From Phenylobacterium soli (GTDB taxonomy: Bacteria > Pseudomonadota > Alphaproteobacteria > Caulobacterales > Caulobacteraceae), in NCBI RefSeq assembly GCF_003254475.1, contig NZ_QFYQ01000001.1, positions 2,852,001 to 2,916,000 of the forward strand: a stretch of DNA of 64,000 bases, given 5' to 3'. Shown here piece by piece: positions 52,633 to 61,639 of the stretch. The notes beneath the pieces are model-generated. The model worked only from the letters and a program-made list of their open reading frames with translations. It was not told the origin of the DNA and did not search any database. Each line of letters opens with the position of its first letter. Position 1 is the stretch's first letter. A program made the translations under genes and the position numbers.

Positions 52633-53445
52633 CTAGTGGGACAAGAACAACGAGGGATGGTCGGAGTTCAAGAGCGTGCGCGTGGTGCCGCCGAAGATGA
52701 ACTCCTGCAGCCGCGGATGGCCGAAGGCGCCGGCCACCAGGATGTCGGCCTCGGCCTTGCGGGCGGCGTAGAGCAGCACCGGCGCGGCGTCGCCGCTGTC
52801 GGGCAGCACATCGACCTCGGCCTTCACCCCGCGCGCGGCGTAGTACGACTGCAGCCGGGCCGGATCGAAGCTGCGCGAGCTGGCCTTCGGCGCGGCGAGG
52901 ATCACCGCCTTGTCGGCCTTCTCCAGCAGCGGCAGGGCCAGGCGCGCGGCGCGCGAGGCCTCCTTGCCGCCGTCCCAAGCGACCGCGATGGTCCCGCCGA
53001 CCTTCAGGCCCTCCCGGGCGATCAGCACCGGGCGCTGCTCGTCGGCCAGCACCTGCTGGAAGGCCTCCGCCAGGGGCCCGCGGCCGCGGGCCGGCTCGTT
53101 GGTGAAGACGACCAGATCCGAAAGGCGCGCCTCCGCCGACAGCCCCGCCCAGACGGGCGTCTGCAGGCTGATGAACTGCCGCTTGGCGTAGGTGCACGCG
53201 TCCATGGCGACGCGGGCGTTCTTCTCGCCCACCTGGGCCGCTTCCTTCAGCGACTCGAGGGCGGTGGTCTGCACCCCGCCCATGAAACCCTCGCCCATCC
53301 AGGGCATGACGTCGGCCACGTCGGCCGGGGTGTAGACGCCCGCCAGCTCCGCGCCGAACGGCTCGGCCATGAGCGCCGCCGCCGCCACCGCCGCGCGATC
53401 GCCCTGCCCGCCCGAGAGAGGCGCCATGATCCGTGCCCAGCTCAT
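52633..53445 (-). CDS. Universal stress protein with two USP domains
   Basis: A 270-residue protein formed by two tandem USP folds (about 1-135 and 140-270). The second domain retains an ATP-binding-like motif ending GAFGHPRLQEFIFGGTTRTLL, similar to the G-x2-G-x9-G(S/T) signature; the first is degenerate. USPs bind ATP or act as stress-responsive chaperone-like proteins in the cytoplasm. It leads a two-gene unit with the downstream hypothetical gene. Confidence 0.88.
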   Translation of the reverse strand: MSWARIMAPLSGGQGDRAAVAAAALMAEPFGAELAGVYTPADVADVMPWMGEGFMGGVQTTALESLKEAAQVGEKNARVAMDACTYAKRQFISLQTPVWAGLSAEARLSDLVVFTNEPARGRGPLAEAFQQVLADEQRPVLIAREGLKVGGTIAVAWDGGKEASRAARLALPLLEKADKAVILAAPKASSRSFDPARLQSYYAARGVKAEVDVLPDSGDAAPVLLYAARKAEADILVAGAFGHPRLQEFIFGGTTRTLLNSDHPSLFLSH

Positions 53446-53550
53446 CCCGTCTTCCTTCGCGTGACCTTTCGAACCAACACCCTATGCTCGCATTGATCTT
53501 TGTCAGGGCATGCGCCAGTTCCTGATCACGACTGTGGAGGTAATGCGTCC

Positions 53551-54195
53551 GTGAGGAAAGGGCTGCGTCGTTCGACCCGGGAGCCGCGCGCTTGGCAACG
53601 CATGCTGTCGGGCCGGCGGCTGGATCTGCTCGATCCCTCGCCGATGGACATCGAGATCGAGGACATCGCCCACGGCCTGGCGCGCGTGGCGCGCTGGAAC
53701 GGACAGACGACCGGCGAGAACGCCTTCTCAGTCGCCCAGCACTGCCTGGTCGTGGAGGAGATCGCCGCTCACATCCGTCCCGACCTCGAGCCCCGCTGGC
53801 GCCTGGCGGCCCTGCTGCACGACGCCCCCGAATATGTGATCGGCGACATGATCTCGCCGTTCAAGGCGGCGCTCGGCGTCGACTACCGCACCTTCGAGGA
53901 CAGCCTGGAAACCGCCATCCACGTGCGCTTCGGCCTGCCGGCCAAGACGCCGCCGCTGGTCAAGAAGCTGATCAAGCAGGCCGACCGGGCCTGCGCCTTC
54001 TTCGAGGCGATTCAGCTCGCGGGCTTCGAGCACGACGAGGCGCTCGATTTCTTCGGCGCGCCGCCGGCCGGCTACAGCCTGGTGATCGACCCCCTGCCGG
54101 CGGCGCAGGCCCAGGAGCGCTACGTCCACCGCTACAATGTCCTGTCCGAGGCCGCCGGCTATCGCGGCTCGGACGTGGCCTTCGACACCGAGTGA
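53551..54195 (+). CDS. HD-domain phosphohydrolase
   Basis: A 214-residue HD-superfamily enzyme. H of NAFSVAQHCLVV and the HD pair of LLHDAPEYVIGDM supply metal ligands; a distal Asp is in IKQADRACAFFE. It resembles YfbR-type 5'-nucleotidases and related small-nucleotide hydrolases. Start GTG at 53551 has GGAGG ten bases upstream; an in-frame TTG earlier is less likely. Its stop overlaps the next start (GTGA), so HD hydrolase, phosphatase and NrtR-like genes form one coupled operon. Confidence 0.82.
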   Translation: MRKGLRRSTREPRAWQRMLSGRRLDLLDPSPMDIEIEDIAHGLARVARWNGQTTGENAFSVAQHCLVVEEIAAHIRPDLEPRWRLAALLHDAPEYVIGDMISPFKAALGVDYRTFEDSLETAIHVRFGLPAKTPPLVKKLIKQADRACAFFEAIQLAGFEHDEALDFFGAPPAGYSLVIDPLPAAQAQERYVHRYNVLSEAAGYRGSDVAFDTE

Positions 54196-54716
54196 GCACG
54201 GCCGTGCAACTGATCGTCTGCGGACTGGCCGACGTGGAGCCGCTGATCGCGGTCCGCCGGCCCTCGCACATGATAACCCTGCTCGACCCGGCGAGCCTGA
54301 TCGAGACGCCGGCGCCGCTCAGCCCCGAGCGGCACCTGCGGCTCGGCGTCAACGACATCGTCGAGCCGATGGACGACATGGTCGCCCCGGACGAGACCGT
54401 GGTCGGGCGCATCCTCGCCTTCGGCCGCACCTGGGACGGCGAGCGGCCCATGCTGATCCATTGCTGGGCCGGGATCAGCCGGTCGACGGCGGCGGCCTTC
54501 CTGCTGGCCTGCGAGCACAGCCCGGCGGCCGACGAGCGGCGGATCGCCCTGGCCCTGCGCAAGGCCGCGCCCCACGCCTCGCCCAATCGCCGCATCGTCG
54601 CCCTGGCGGACGAGCAGATGGGCCGCGGCGGACGCATGATCGCGGCGGTCGAGGCCATGGGCGACTACGACTTCACCGTCGCGGCCCCCTTCGACTTCCC
54701 GGCCCGCCACGCATGA
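54192..54716 (+). CDS. Tyrosine/dual-specificity protein phosphatase
   Basis: A 174-residue protein with the signature HCWAGISRS (H-C-x5-R), in which the Cys is the nucleophile and the Arg binds phosphate; an acidic residue for proton donation is probably in the MDDMVAPDE segment. Family members of this short kind dephosphorylate phosphotyrosine or nucleotides. Start GTG overlaps the HD gene stop; its stop overlaps the following ATG. Tight coupling suggests all three act on a common pathway, possibly nucleotide signalling. Confidence 0.83.
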   Translation: MSTAVQLIVCGLADVEPLIAVRRPSHMITLLDPASLIETPAPLSPERHLRLGVNDIVEPMDDMVAPDETVVGRILAFGRTWDGERPMLIHCWAGISRSTAAAFLLACEHSPAADERRIALALRKAAPHASPNRRIVALADEQMGRGGRMIAAVEAMGDYDFTVAAPFDFPARHA

Positions 54717-55687
54717 GCCTCGCGCCGGCCTCCACCGCCGTGGTCATCGGCCTCTCGGCCGTGGTCGTCGCCATCGAAGGCGGCGAGGCCGTGGTGCTGA
54801 CCGTCCGCCCGAAGGACTCCGACCTGGAGAGCCTGCCCTTCGGCCCGTTCGATCCGGGCGGGCATCGCACCTTCGAGCTCGCCATGCGCGCCTTCGTGAC
54901 CGAACAGACGCGCTTCGACCTCGGCTATGTGGAGCAGCTCTACACCTTCGGCGACAAGGGCCGCGACGCGCCGCTCGCCGACATGGGCGAAGGCAGCCCG
55001 GCCGCGCGGGTCATTTCGGTGGGCTATCTGGCGCTGGCGCCCAAGGCCGTCGACACCCACGCGCCGGACAGCCAGTGGCGGCCGTGGTCGCGGTTCTTCC
55101 CCTACGAGGACTGGCGCGCCGGCCGGCCGCCCGCGCTCGAGATCATCGAGCCCGCACTCCGCCGCTGGACGGAACGCGGCGCCGACGCGCCCCAGCGGCT
55201 GGCCCGAGCCCGCCTCGCCTTCGCCCTCGACGGCGCGCCCTGGAACGAGGAGCGGGTGCTGGAGCGCTATGAGCTGCTCTACGAGGCGGGCCTCGCGCCC
55301 GAGGCGGCGCGCGACCGCGGCGAGGCGCCCCTGCCCCCCGAGCTGCGGGCCGCGCTCGGCGAAGCCATGTTCTCCGACCACCGCCGGATCCTGGCCACGG
55401 CCGTCTCGCGTCTGCGCGGCAAGATCAAGTATCGGCCGGTGGTGTTCGAGCTGATGCCCGAGGCCTTCACCCTCTCCGCCCTGCAGCGGGCGGTGGAGGC
55501 GATCGCCGGGGTGCCGCTGCACAAGCAGAACTTCCGGCGCGCCCTGGAGCGGGCCGAGCTGGTGGAAGGGCTCGGCCGCATCGACGCCGAGACCGGCGGT
55601 CGCCCCGCCGAACTCTTCCGCTTCCGTGAGGAGCTGCTCTCGGCGCGGCCGGTCTCGGGCCTCAGCCTGCCGCTGCTGCGCGACTAG
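54713..55687 (+). CDS. NrtR-like Nudix-fold transcriptional regulator
   Basis: A 324-residue protein with a Nudix-fold N-terminal half (1-165), in which the catalytic box (GX5EX7REUXEEXGU) is degenerate: GGHRTFELAMRAFVTEQT lacks the REUXEE acids. The C-terminal half carries a winged-helix-like segment (FTLSALQRAVEAIAGVPLHK, NFRRALERAELVEG). This matches NrtR-type regulators, which bind ADP-ribose and control NAD genes. pncB in this window has no obvious link but would be a candidate target. The unusually long middle region (about 150-230) is not typical. Convergent with the sterol-desaturase gene. Confidence 0.65.
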   Translation: MSLAPASTAVVIGLSAVVVAIEGGEAVVLTVRPKDSDLESLPFGPFDPGGHRTFELAMRAFVTEQTRFDLGYVEQLYTFGDKGRDAPLADMGEGSPAARVISVGYLALAPKAVDTHAPDSQWRPWSRFFPYEDWRAGRPPALEIIEPALRRWTERGADAPQRLARARLAFALDGAPWNEERVLERYELLYEAGLAPEAARDRGEAPLPPELRAALGEAMFSDHRRILATAVSRLRGKIKYRPVVFELMPEAFTLSALQRAVEAIAGVPLHKQNFRRALERAELVEGLGRIDAETGGRPAELFRFREELLSARPVSGLSLPLLRD

Positions 55688-56599
55688 CTATTCGGCGGCG
55701 ATCCGCTCGGGCGCGACCTTGCGGCCGGCCTCCCACTCCGCCTTCAACTCGCGGCTCGTCTGGCGGCTGCCGTCCGGGCTCCAGCCCGGGGGGCCGAACA
55801 GCCAGCCAAGGGCGTGGCGCGGCTGGCGCAGGATGTCCGCGCCGATGGCGATCCACTCGTGGAAGGCGACGCGCAGCAGGTTGAAGGTGCCGAGGTTCTT
55901 CACCAGGCCATAGCGGCAGGGCTCCTCGTCCAGCTCCGGCTGGAAGGTGCCGAACAGCTTGTCCCAGACGATGAGGATCCCCGCGTAGTTCTTGTCGAGG
56001 TAGCGCGGGTTGCGGGCGTGGTGAACCCGGTGGTGAGAGGGCGTGTTGAACACCGCCTCGAACCAGCGCGGCATCCGCCGGATCGCCTCGGTGTGGATCC
56101 AGTACTGGTAGACGAGGCTGATGCCCTTCTCGATGGCCACCATGGCTGGCGGGAAGCCGAGGAAGGACAGTGGCAGCCAGAGCATCCAGGTGCCGGAGAT
56201 CCCGCCCGTCCAGGTCTGCCGCAGCGCGGTGGACAGGTTGTAGTGCTGGCTGGAGTGGTGGTTGACGTGCGCCGCCCACCAGAAGCGCCGCTCGTGGCTG
56301 ATGCGGTGGAACCAGTAGTAGGTCAGGTCCTCCAGCAGGAAGATCGCCAGCCACGCCCAGGCCGCGTTCATCGGAATCGTGAACAGCCGGTGCTGATAGA
56401 CCCACAGCGCCGCGGCCACCGTGACGCCGCCGATCAGCATGCCGGCCACCGTGGAGCCGAGGCCCATGAACAGGGAGGCGGCGGTGTCCTTCGTCTCGTA
56501 TTCGGCCCGCAGCTTGCCGGCCTTTGCGAGCAGGATTTCGGCGATGATCGTGAGGATGAAGAGCGGGGTCGCGAGGGTGACCGGATCGAAGGTCTTCAT
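55688..56599 (-). CDS. Sterol desaturase / fatty acid hydroxylase family membrane enzyme
   Basis: A 303-residue di-iron membrane enzyme. The histidine clusters HRISH (98-102), HVNHH (111-115) and HHRVHH (189-194), plus a late HEW, are in place to bind two irons. There are about six membrane segments. It may hydroxylate or desaturate a lipid or hopanoid; the substrate is unknown. The start overlaps the stop of the upstream gene (ATGA), linking the two. Confidence 0.9.
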   Translation of the reverse strand: MKTFDPVTLATPLFILTIIAEILLAKAGKLRAEYETKDTAASLFMGLGSTVAGMLIGGVTVAAALWVYQHRLFTIPMNAAWAWLAIFLLEDLTYYWFHRISHERRFWWAAHVNHHSSQHYNLSTALRQTWTGGISGTWMLWLPLSFLGFPPAMVAIEKGISLVYQYWIHTEAIRRMPRWFEAVFNTPSHHRVHHARNPRYLDKNYAGILIVWDKLFGTFQPELDEEPCRYGLVKNLGTFNLLRVAFHEWIAIGADILRQPRHALGWLFGPPGWSPDGSRQTSRELKAEWEAGRKVAPERIAAE

Positions 56600-57018
56600 G
56601 CGGCGAGATCCTTCGGCGGCCAGGCCGGCAGGTTGATCACGGCCTTCGGCGCGGCGACGTCGGCGAGGTCGAGCGTCAGGCGTCCGTCGCGGAAGGCGGC
56701 GGACAGCGCCTGGGCCCAGGGCAGCTGGCGCGCCACATAGCCGTCGCCGACCCGGCAGAGCACCAGCGCCGAGGCGCCCGCGCGGGCGAGCGCGCCGGCC
56801 CCGTCCGTGGCGACCCAGAGCTGGTCGATGGGCTTGCCCGGGAATTCCTCCCCGAGCAGGAAACGGGCGGTCTGGTCGTCCAGCGGATTGAGCGGGCGGG
56901 CGATGCGCGCCCAGGCGGCCAGACCGACCAGTGCGGCCACTGCCGCGCCGGAAGCGCTGACCTGGATCAGGAAGGCGTGACTGAGCAAAGCCGGTCGTCT
57001 CCTCGCCCGCTGCTTCAT
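56596..57018 (-). CDS. Hypothetical membrane-anchored protein
   Basis: A 140-residue protein with an N-terminal hydrophobic anchor (about 12-40) and a soluble domain outside or inside the membrane that carries WVATDGAGALARAG, LVLCRVGDGYVARQL and LDLADVAAPKAVINLPAWP. The fold seems alpha/beta. No family recognised. It is translationally coupled to the desaturase gene. The ATG at 57018 is taken; a GTG six codons earlier is also possible. Confidence 0.6.
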   Translation of the reverse strand: MKQRARRRPALLSHAFLIQVSASGAAVAALVGLAAWARIARPLNPLDDQTARFLLGEEFPGKPIDQLWVATDGAGALARAGASALVLCRVGDGYVARQLPWAQALSAAFRDGRLTLDLADVAAPKAVINLPAWPPKDLAA

Positions 57019-57059
57019 TGTTGACGCCAGTGTCACGAATGCCGGCCCCTGCGGTCAAG

Positions 57060-57089
57060 AAAAAGCCCTCCCCGTCGCCGGGGAGGGCT
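57060..57089 (-). terminator. Intrinsic terminator of the outer-membrane protein gene
   Basis: An 11-bp perfect stem AGCCCTCCCCG / CGGGGAGGGCT with a four-base loop, followed on the minus strand by TTTTTC. It lies 64 bases after the OMP stop. Confidence 0.88.
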
Positions 57090-57152
57090 GACTTCCTTGT
57101 CTACGCGTGGCCGGACGCAGAAGCGGAAGCCGCTTCTTCCGGCCGGCGCTCG

Positions 57153-57743
57153 CTAGAACCTCCGGCTGTAGGCGACCGACCAGACGTCGCCGTGGCCCGA
57201 GCCGGAACCCTGGAATTCCTCGCGCGTGTAGTCCGCGCGGATGCCGTTCTGGCCGTCCCAGTGGTACTGGGCGCCGACGCCGAAGTTCCAGGAATCGCCG
57301 TCGCCCGAGCCCGACAGGTTCGAGGCCGTGCCGCCCGGACCCGTGACCGTGATGTCGCTCACCTTGGCCTTGGTGTGGCCGTAGCCGACGCGGCCGATGA
57401 GGTCCCAATTGGTCCCGACCGGCAGGAAGCCGACGCCATAGATCGCCTCCTGGTGCTGGATCTTGGCCTTGCCGGTGACCGTGGCCGTACCCACCGTCGT
57501 GGAGACGTCATCGCTCTTCACCCCGCCGGCGAGTTCGCCCTCGACGCCGAGATAGTCGTTGAACCGGTAGCCGAGGCGGCCCTGGATGGTCCCCAGGTTC
57601 ACGCCGCTGTCGTGGGCGTTCGCATAGCCGATGTTGCCGTAGGCCCCGACCGGCCGCGTGGTGGAGGCGTCTTGCGCCGAGGCGATGGCAGGCAGGGCCG
57701 AGGCCAGGATCGCGGCGGACGCCGCAGCCATGAGAGCTTTCAT
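57153..57743 (-). CDS. Outer-membrane beta-barrel protein (porin family)
   Basis: A 196-residue protein with a Sec signal peptide (1-22) and eight predicted amphipathic strands ending in an aromatic C-terminal residue (VWSVAYSRRF), needed for Bam assembly. Strand segments such as GAYGNIGYANA, GRLGYRFNDYLGVEGE and GADYTREEF-like RADYTREEF are typical of OmpA/Opacity-type small barrels. A terminator follows and the gene stands alone, divergent from the KAS III gene. Confidence 0.85.
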   Translation of the reverse strand: MKALMAAASAAILASALPAIASAQDASTTRPVGAYGNIGYANAHDSGVNLGTIQGRLGYRFNDYLGVEGELAGGVKSDDVSTTVGTATVTGKAKIQHQEAIYGVGFLPVGTNWDLIGRVGYGHTKAKVSDITVTGPGGTASNLSGSGDGDSWNFGVGAQYHWDGQNGIRADYTREEFQGSGSGHGDVWSVAYSRRF

Positions 57744-57939
57744 TCGGTTGTACTCCGAAACTAACGCGAACAGCTCCCCCATGAGCCTCCCGCAGGTGGG
57801 GCCCTAACCCCGGCCCCGCCGTGTTGGTTCTGCGGCGAAGCTGTGTTCGCGCATGACGTGTGGCCCTGCGGCCACATCGCTTGGTGACGCTCCTGCGGCG
57901 CGTGCTATCAGTCCGCCACGCCAGTCGGAGGGAGTTCAA

Positions 57940-59055
57940 ATGACGGACGCCGTCATCGCCGCCACGGGGCTCTACACCCCGCCCAACAGCCTCTCGAACG
58001 CCGAGCTGGTGGAGACCTTCAACGCCTACGTCGAACGGTTCAACGCCGCCAACGCCAAGGCCATCGAGGCCGGCGAGATCGAGGCCCTGAGCCCCTCCTC
58101 CGTCGAGTTCATCGAGAAGGCCTCGGGCATCAAGGCGCGCTTCGTCGTCGACAAGACCGGCCTCGTCGATCCGGACCTCATGCGGCCCAACATCCCCGAG
58201 CGGCCCAACGAGGAGCTGTCGGTCCTCGCCGAGATCGCCGTCGAGGCGGCCAAGGACGCCATCGCCCGCTGGGGCAAGCCGGCCAGCGAGATCGGCGCGG
58301 TAATCTGCGCCGCCTCCAACATGCAGCGCGCCTATCCGGCGATGGCGATCGAGGTGCAGAACGCGCTCGGCATCGAGGGCTTCGCCTTCGACATGAACGT
58401 CGCCTGCTCGTCGGCCACCTTCGGCATCAAGACCGCCGCCGATTTCGTCGCCAGCGGCTCGGCCCGCGCCGTGCTGATGGTCAACCCCGAGATCTGCTCG
58501 GGACACCTCAACTTCCGCGACCGCGACAGCCACTTCATCTTCGGCGACGTGGCGACCGCCGTGATCGTCGAGCGGGCCGACCAGGCGAACGACGGCTGGG
58601 AGATCCTCGGCACGCGGCTGAAGACCCAGTTCTCCAACAACATCCGCAACAACTTCGGCTTCCTGAACCGCTGCGCCCCGGAGGGGATCGGCCAGAAGGA
58701 CAAGCTGTTCGTCCAGGAAGGCCGCAAGGTGTTCCGCGAGGTGGTGCCGATGGTCTCGGAGATGATCGTCGACCACGCCGGCGCGCTCGGCCTCGATCCG
58801 ACGAGCCTGAAGCGCATGTGGCTGCACCAGGCCAACATCAACATGAATGACCTGATCGGCCGCCGCGTGCTGGGCCGCGACCCGAGCCCCGAGGAGAACG
58901 TCATCATCCTCGACGAGTACGCCAACACCTCCTCGGCCGGGTCGATCATCGCCTTCCACAAGGCCAACGCCGACTTCCGGCCCGGCGACACCGGCCTGAT
59001 CTGCTCCTTCGGCGCCGGCTATTCCGCCGGCACGGTGTTCGTCAGGAAGCGCTAG
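57940..59055 (+). CDS. Beta-ketoacyl-ACP synthase III family protein
   Basis: A 371-residue thiolase-fold condensing enzyme. The catalytic triad Cys156 (NVACSSATF), His296 (WLHQANINM) and Asn329 (EYANTSSAGS) is complete. FabH-type enzymes join acyl-CoA with malonyl-ACP. The longer N-terminal part and the deviations from core FabH suggest a secondary KAS III involved in special lipids; two FabH-like genes are common in Caulobacteraceae. A GGAGGGAG site precedes the ATG. The 3' end overlaps the M48 peptidase gene by 14 bases. Confidence 0.88.
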   Translation: MTDAVIAATGLYTPPNSLSNAELVETFNAYVERFNAANAKAIEAGEIEALSPSSVEFIEKASGIKARFVVDKTGLVDPDLMRPNIPERPNEELSVLAEIAVEAAKDAIARWGKPASEIGAVICAASNMQRAYPAMAIEVQNALGIEGFAFDMNVACSSATFGIKTAADFVASGSARAVLMVNPEICSGHLNFRDRDSHFIFGDVATAVIVERADQANDGWEILGTRLKTQFSNNIRNNFGFLNRCAPEGIGQKDKLFVQEGRKVFREVVPMVSEMIVDHAGALGLDPTSLKRMWLHQANINMNDLIGRRVLGRDPSPEENVIILDEYANTSSAGSIIAFHKANADFRPGDTGLICSFGAGYSAGTVFVRKR

Positions 59056-60250
59056 GCGGCGCGGCGGGCGGCGGCGACGGATGCGCCGCCTTCCATTCCA
59101 TGCAGCGCATTACCCGCGCCCGCACCGATGGGTGGTCGTAGAAGACGATCTCCTCGAGCCGGCCCGGTGAATCGTAGCGGTACTCGATGGTCTTCACGAG
59201 CGCCTTGGCGAGGCCGTCGGGCGCGTTGAAGTGCACCAGCGAATAGCGGTCTGCGTCGGCCTCGCCGATGCGCACGATCGAATTGAGCACCGGCGTCCCG
59301 GCGAGGGCCAGGACGGTGACGATGATGCCGAGCACCGGATACCCGGCCGGATCGCCCAGCCCGCCCACGCCCTTCGCTCCGGTCCAGCGCAGCACCAGCG
59401 GATAGAGCCGGTCGACGAGGAACAGGGCCGCGAAGGCGAGCACCGTGTAGGCCAGTGTCGACCAGACGAGGTGCAGGCGCATGTAGTGGCCCATCTCGTG
59501 GCCGACGACGCCGCGCACCTCGGCGATGTCGGCGTCCTTCTTGAACATCACGTCGCTCATGGCGATGCGGGCGCTGCCGAACACCCCGGCGACGTTGGCG
59601 GTGTAGCGGTTCGACTGCTTCGAGCCGTCGTAGATGAAGATCTTGTCGGACGGCATGCCGACCTGCCGCGCCATGGCGACCACCTCCTCGCGCACCGGAC
59701 CCGGGGGCGCGGGGGTGTAGCGATTGAAGATCGGCATCAGGAACACCGGCGCGATGATCTGGATGAAGAGCACGAAGACGCCGACCAGCAGGCCGCCCCA
59801 GACCCACCAGGCGCGCTTGGCGCGGCGGATCAGGAAATAGAGACCGCTCATCAGGATGGCGGTCAGCGGCGCGACGATGACGCCCTGCATCAGGTGCTCG
59901 CCGAGCCAGCCGGCGAACGGCTGGCTGGTCAGGCCGTACTGAAGCTCGCGGAACCAGGCGGCGTAGGCGTCCCACGGCAAGGCGAGGAGGAGCTCGAGGA
60001 GAGCGTCGACGATCACCACCGCGAACACCGCCAGCCAGGGGCGCGGCTTGCCGCGCTCCACGCGATCGCGGACCTTCACCAGCACCCCTGAGCGAAGGAC
60101 CAGCCAGGCGACAGCCACCGCGACGATCGCGCCCCACAGGGTCAGCCAGTGGCCGCCCACGGTGTACGCCTTGGCCTTCTCGTGCAGCGCCGGTGGCAAG
60201 GCCGCCAGGTAGGCCGCCGTCGCGGCGGCCGCGTCAAAACCCTGAGTCAT
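59042..60250 (-). CDS. M48 family integral membrane metalloprotease (STE24-like)
   Basis: A 402-residue membrane peptidase with about six transmembrane segments. The zinc site HEMGH is at 251-255 and the third ligand Glu is probably in GEADADRYS. ALPWDAYAAWFRELQYGLTS and the FIYDGSKQSNRYTANVAG strand are typical of the CAAX-protease-like M48A group. Such enzymes degrade misfolded membrane proteins. The ATG at 60250 follows a non-conserved longer frame. It is convergent with the KAS III gene. Confidence 0.9.
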   Translation of the reverse strand: MTQGFDAAAATAAYLAALPPALHEKAKAYTVGGHWLTLWGAIVAVAVAWLVLRSGVLVKVRDRVERGKPRPWLAVFAVVIVDALLELLLALPWDAYAAWFRELQYGLTSQPFAGWLGEHLMQGVIVAPLTAILMSGLYFLIRRAKRAWWVWGGLLVGVFVLFIQIIAPVFLMPIFNRYTPAPPGPVREEVVAMARQVGMPSDKIFIYDGSKQSNRYTANVAGVFGSARIAMSDVMFKKDADIAEVRGVVGHEMGHYMRLHLVWSTLAYTVLAFAALFLVDRLYPLVLRWTGAKGVGGLGDPAGYPVLGIIVTVLALAGTPVLNSIVRIGEADADRYSLVHFNAPDGLAKALVKTIEYRYDSPGRLEEIVFYDHPSVRARVMRCMEWKAAHPSPPPAAPPSAS

Positions 60251-60431
60251 CTGGAATCCCCCGTCCCCTGGGCGAGCACACCCGGCGCAGGCGCCGTTGT
60301 CACGCCCAAAAGCTGCACAGTTGCGGCCGCTCAACCCGTTTCGGGCAGCCAAGAAGTCGTCACATGCAGCGAGCTACACCTATGCGGGCAGACTCTACCG
60401 CCCGTTGCGCTACTCTAACATATGAGCAAGA

Positions 60432-60449
60432 GTACAGTTTTTGCTGTAC
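60432..60449. promoter_or_regulatory. Inverted repeat upstream of the methyltransferase gene
   Basis: GTACAG-TTTTTG-CTGTAC is a perfect 6-bp inverted repeat with a six-base T-rich spacer, ending 21 bases before the ATG at 60470. It could be an operator or a small hairpin affecting ribosome access. Confidence 0.4.
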
Positions 60450-60469
60450 CCCTTTCGGGAGAGTGCCGC

Positions 60470-61639
60470 ATGCCGCTGAGGCGCAACCCGCCCGGCTCGG
60501 ATCCCTGGCCGATCATGACCCTGGACCCGCCGTACGTCCTGGACGCCGACAAGGTCGACTTCCGCTTCATCGGTTGGACGGAGGTGAACGACGAGGAGGC
60601 GCCCGACATCGCCCTCACCGTCAACGGCGTGCCCGTGCCGATCAACGTTTTCCCGCGGCCGGAAGTGCGGAAGAACTTCCCTGGCCTGCAGGTGCGGGCG
60701 CTGAGCGCCCAGGTGAATTTCAAGGACGTCCTGGCCGACACCGATCCGATGCAGGATGGCGGCGGCTTCATGCTGCGGGCTGCGGTCCGCTCCGATCATC
60801 GGCTGCGCACCTTCGAGTACGCCGTGACGCCCGCCTGGCTGCGCGAGGTGTTCGGGCACGACGGCCTGAAGGCCTTCCCCGTGCCGCCGGAGCCGCTGCA
60901 GATCCGCGTCACCGGCGCGGCGGTGGGCTACTTCTCGGCCGGTGGGCGGGAGGTAGCGCGCCAGATCGAGGAGATCCTCGAGGCCTACGGCGTCCCTTTC
61001 CCCGAACGTGGCCGTGTGCACGACTTCGGCTCAGGCCCCGGCCGGGTGCTCGCCCAGATGGCGGTCCGCCATCCGCATACCCTCTTCTCCGCCTCCGACA
61101 TCGACGCGGAGGCGATGGCCTGGTGCGCCGAGCACATGAGCCACTTCGGTGAGTTCTTCGTGAACCAGCCGCAGCCGCCCCTGCCCTTCGCCGACGGCGA
61201 ACTCGACCTCGTCTATTCGATCTCGATCTTCACCCACCTGCCCGAGGACATGCAGCACGCCTGGCTGGCGGAGCTGGCGCGCGTCGTGAAGCCCGGCGGC
61301 TTCGTCCTCACCACCAAGACCAATCCCTACGTCTATGACCTGCCGGACTGGATGACGAACGCGGCCCGCGAGAAGGGCTTCGTCTATGCGCCGGACATGG
61401 GCCAGGTGGACGGCCTGCCGGACTTCTACCGCCTCGCCTACCACACCGAGGATTACGTCCGGCGGGTCTGGGGCGAGTACTTCGAGGTGCTGCACGTGGG
61501 CTCCCATGACCTCAACACCACCCAGGACGCCGTGCTGCTGCGCAAGCCGACCTCGGCGCCCGTGGCTCAGAGCGCCTTCTCGAGCACCACGAAGCGCAGG
61601 TCCGGCCTCTTCGGCTGGCCGAAGCGCTCGTCTTCGTAG
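60470..61639 (+). CDS. Class I SAM-dependent methyltransferase with N-terminal extension
   Basis: A 389-residue protein. Residues 1-165 form an extension with immunoglobulin-like strand patterns (DFRFIGWTEVNDEEAPDIAL); the methyltransferase follows, with motif I in VHDFGSGPGRVL (about 183), an acidic ASDIDAEAMAWC and LDLVYSISIFTHLP (motif IV region). Substrate unknown; polysaccharide or lipid methylation is plausible. A GGGAGAG site fits the ATG at 60470, and not the earlier ATG at 60422. The C terminus overlaps the convergent GNAT gene by 73 bases. Confidence 0.8.
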   Translation: MPLRRNPPGSDPWPIMTLDPPYVLDADKVDFRFIGWTEVNDEEAPDIALTVNGVPVPINVFPRPEVRKNFPGLQVRALSAQVNFKDVLADTDPMQDGGGFMLRAAVRSDHRLRTFEYAVTPAWLREVFGHDGLKAFPVPPEPLQIRVTGAAVGYFSAGGREVARQIEEILEAYGVPFPERGRVHDFGSGPGRVLAQMAVRHPHTLFSASDIDAEAMAWCAEHMSHFGEFFVNQPQPPLPFADGELDLVYSISIFTHLPEDMQHAWLAELARVVKPGGFVLTTKTNPYVYDLPDWMTNAAREKGFVYAPDMGQVDGLPDFYRLAYHTEDYVRRVWGEYFEVLHVGSHDLNTTQDAVLLRKPTSAPVAQSAFSSTTKRRSGLFGWPKRSSS

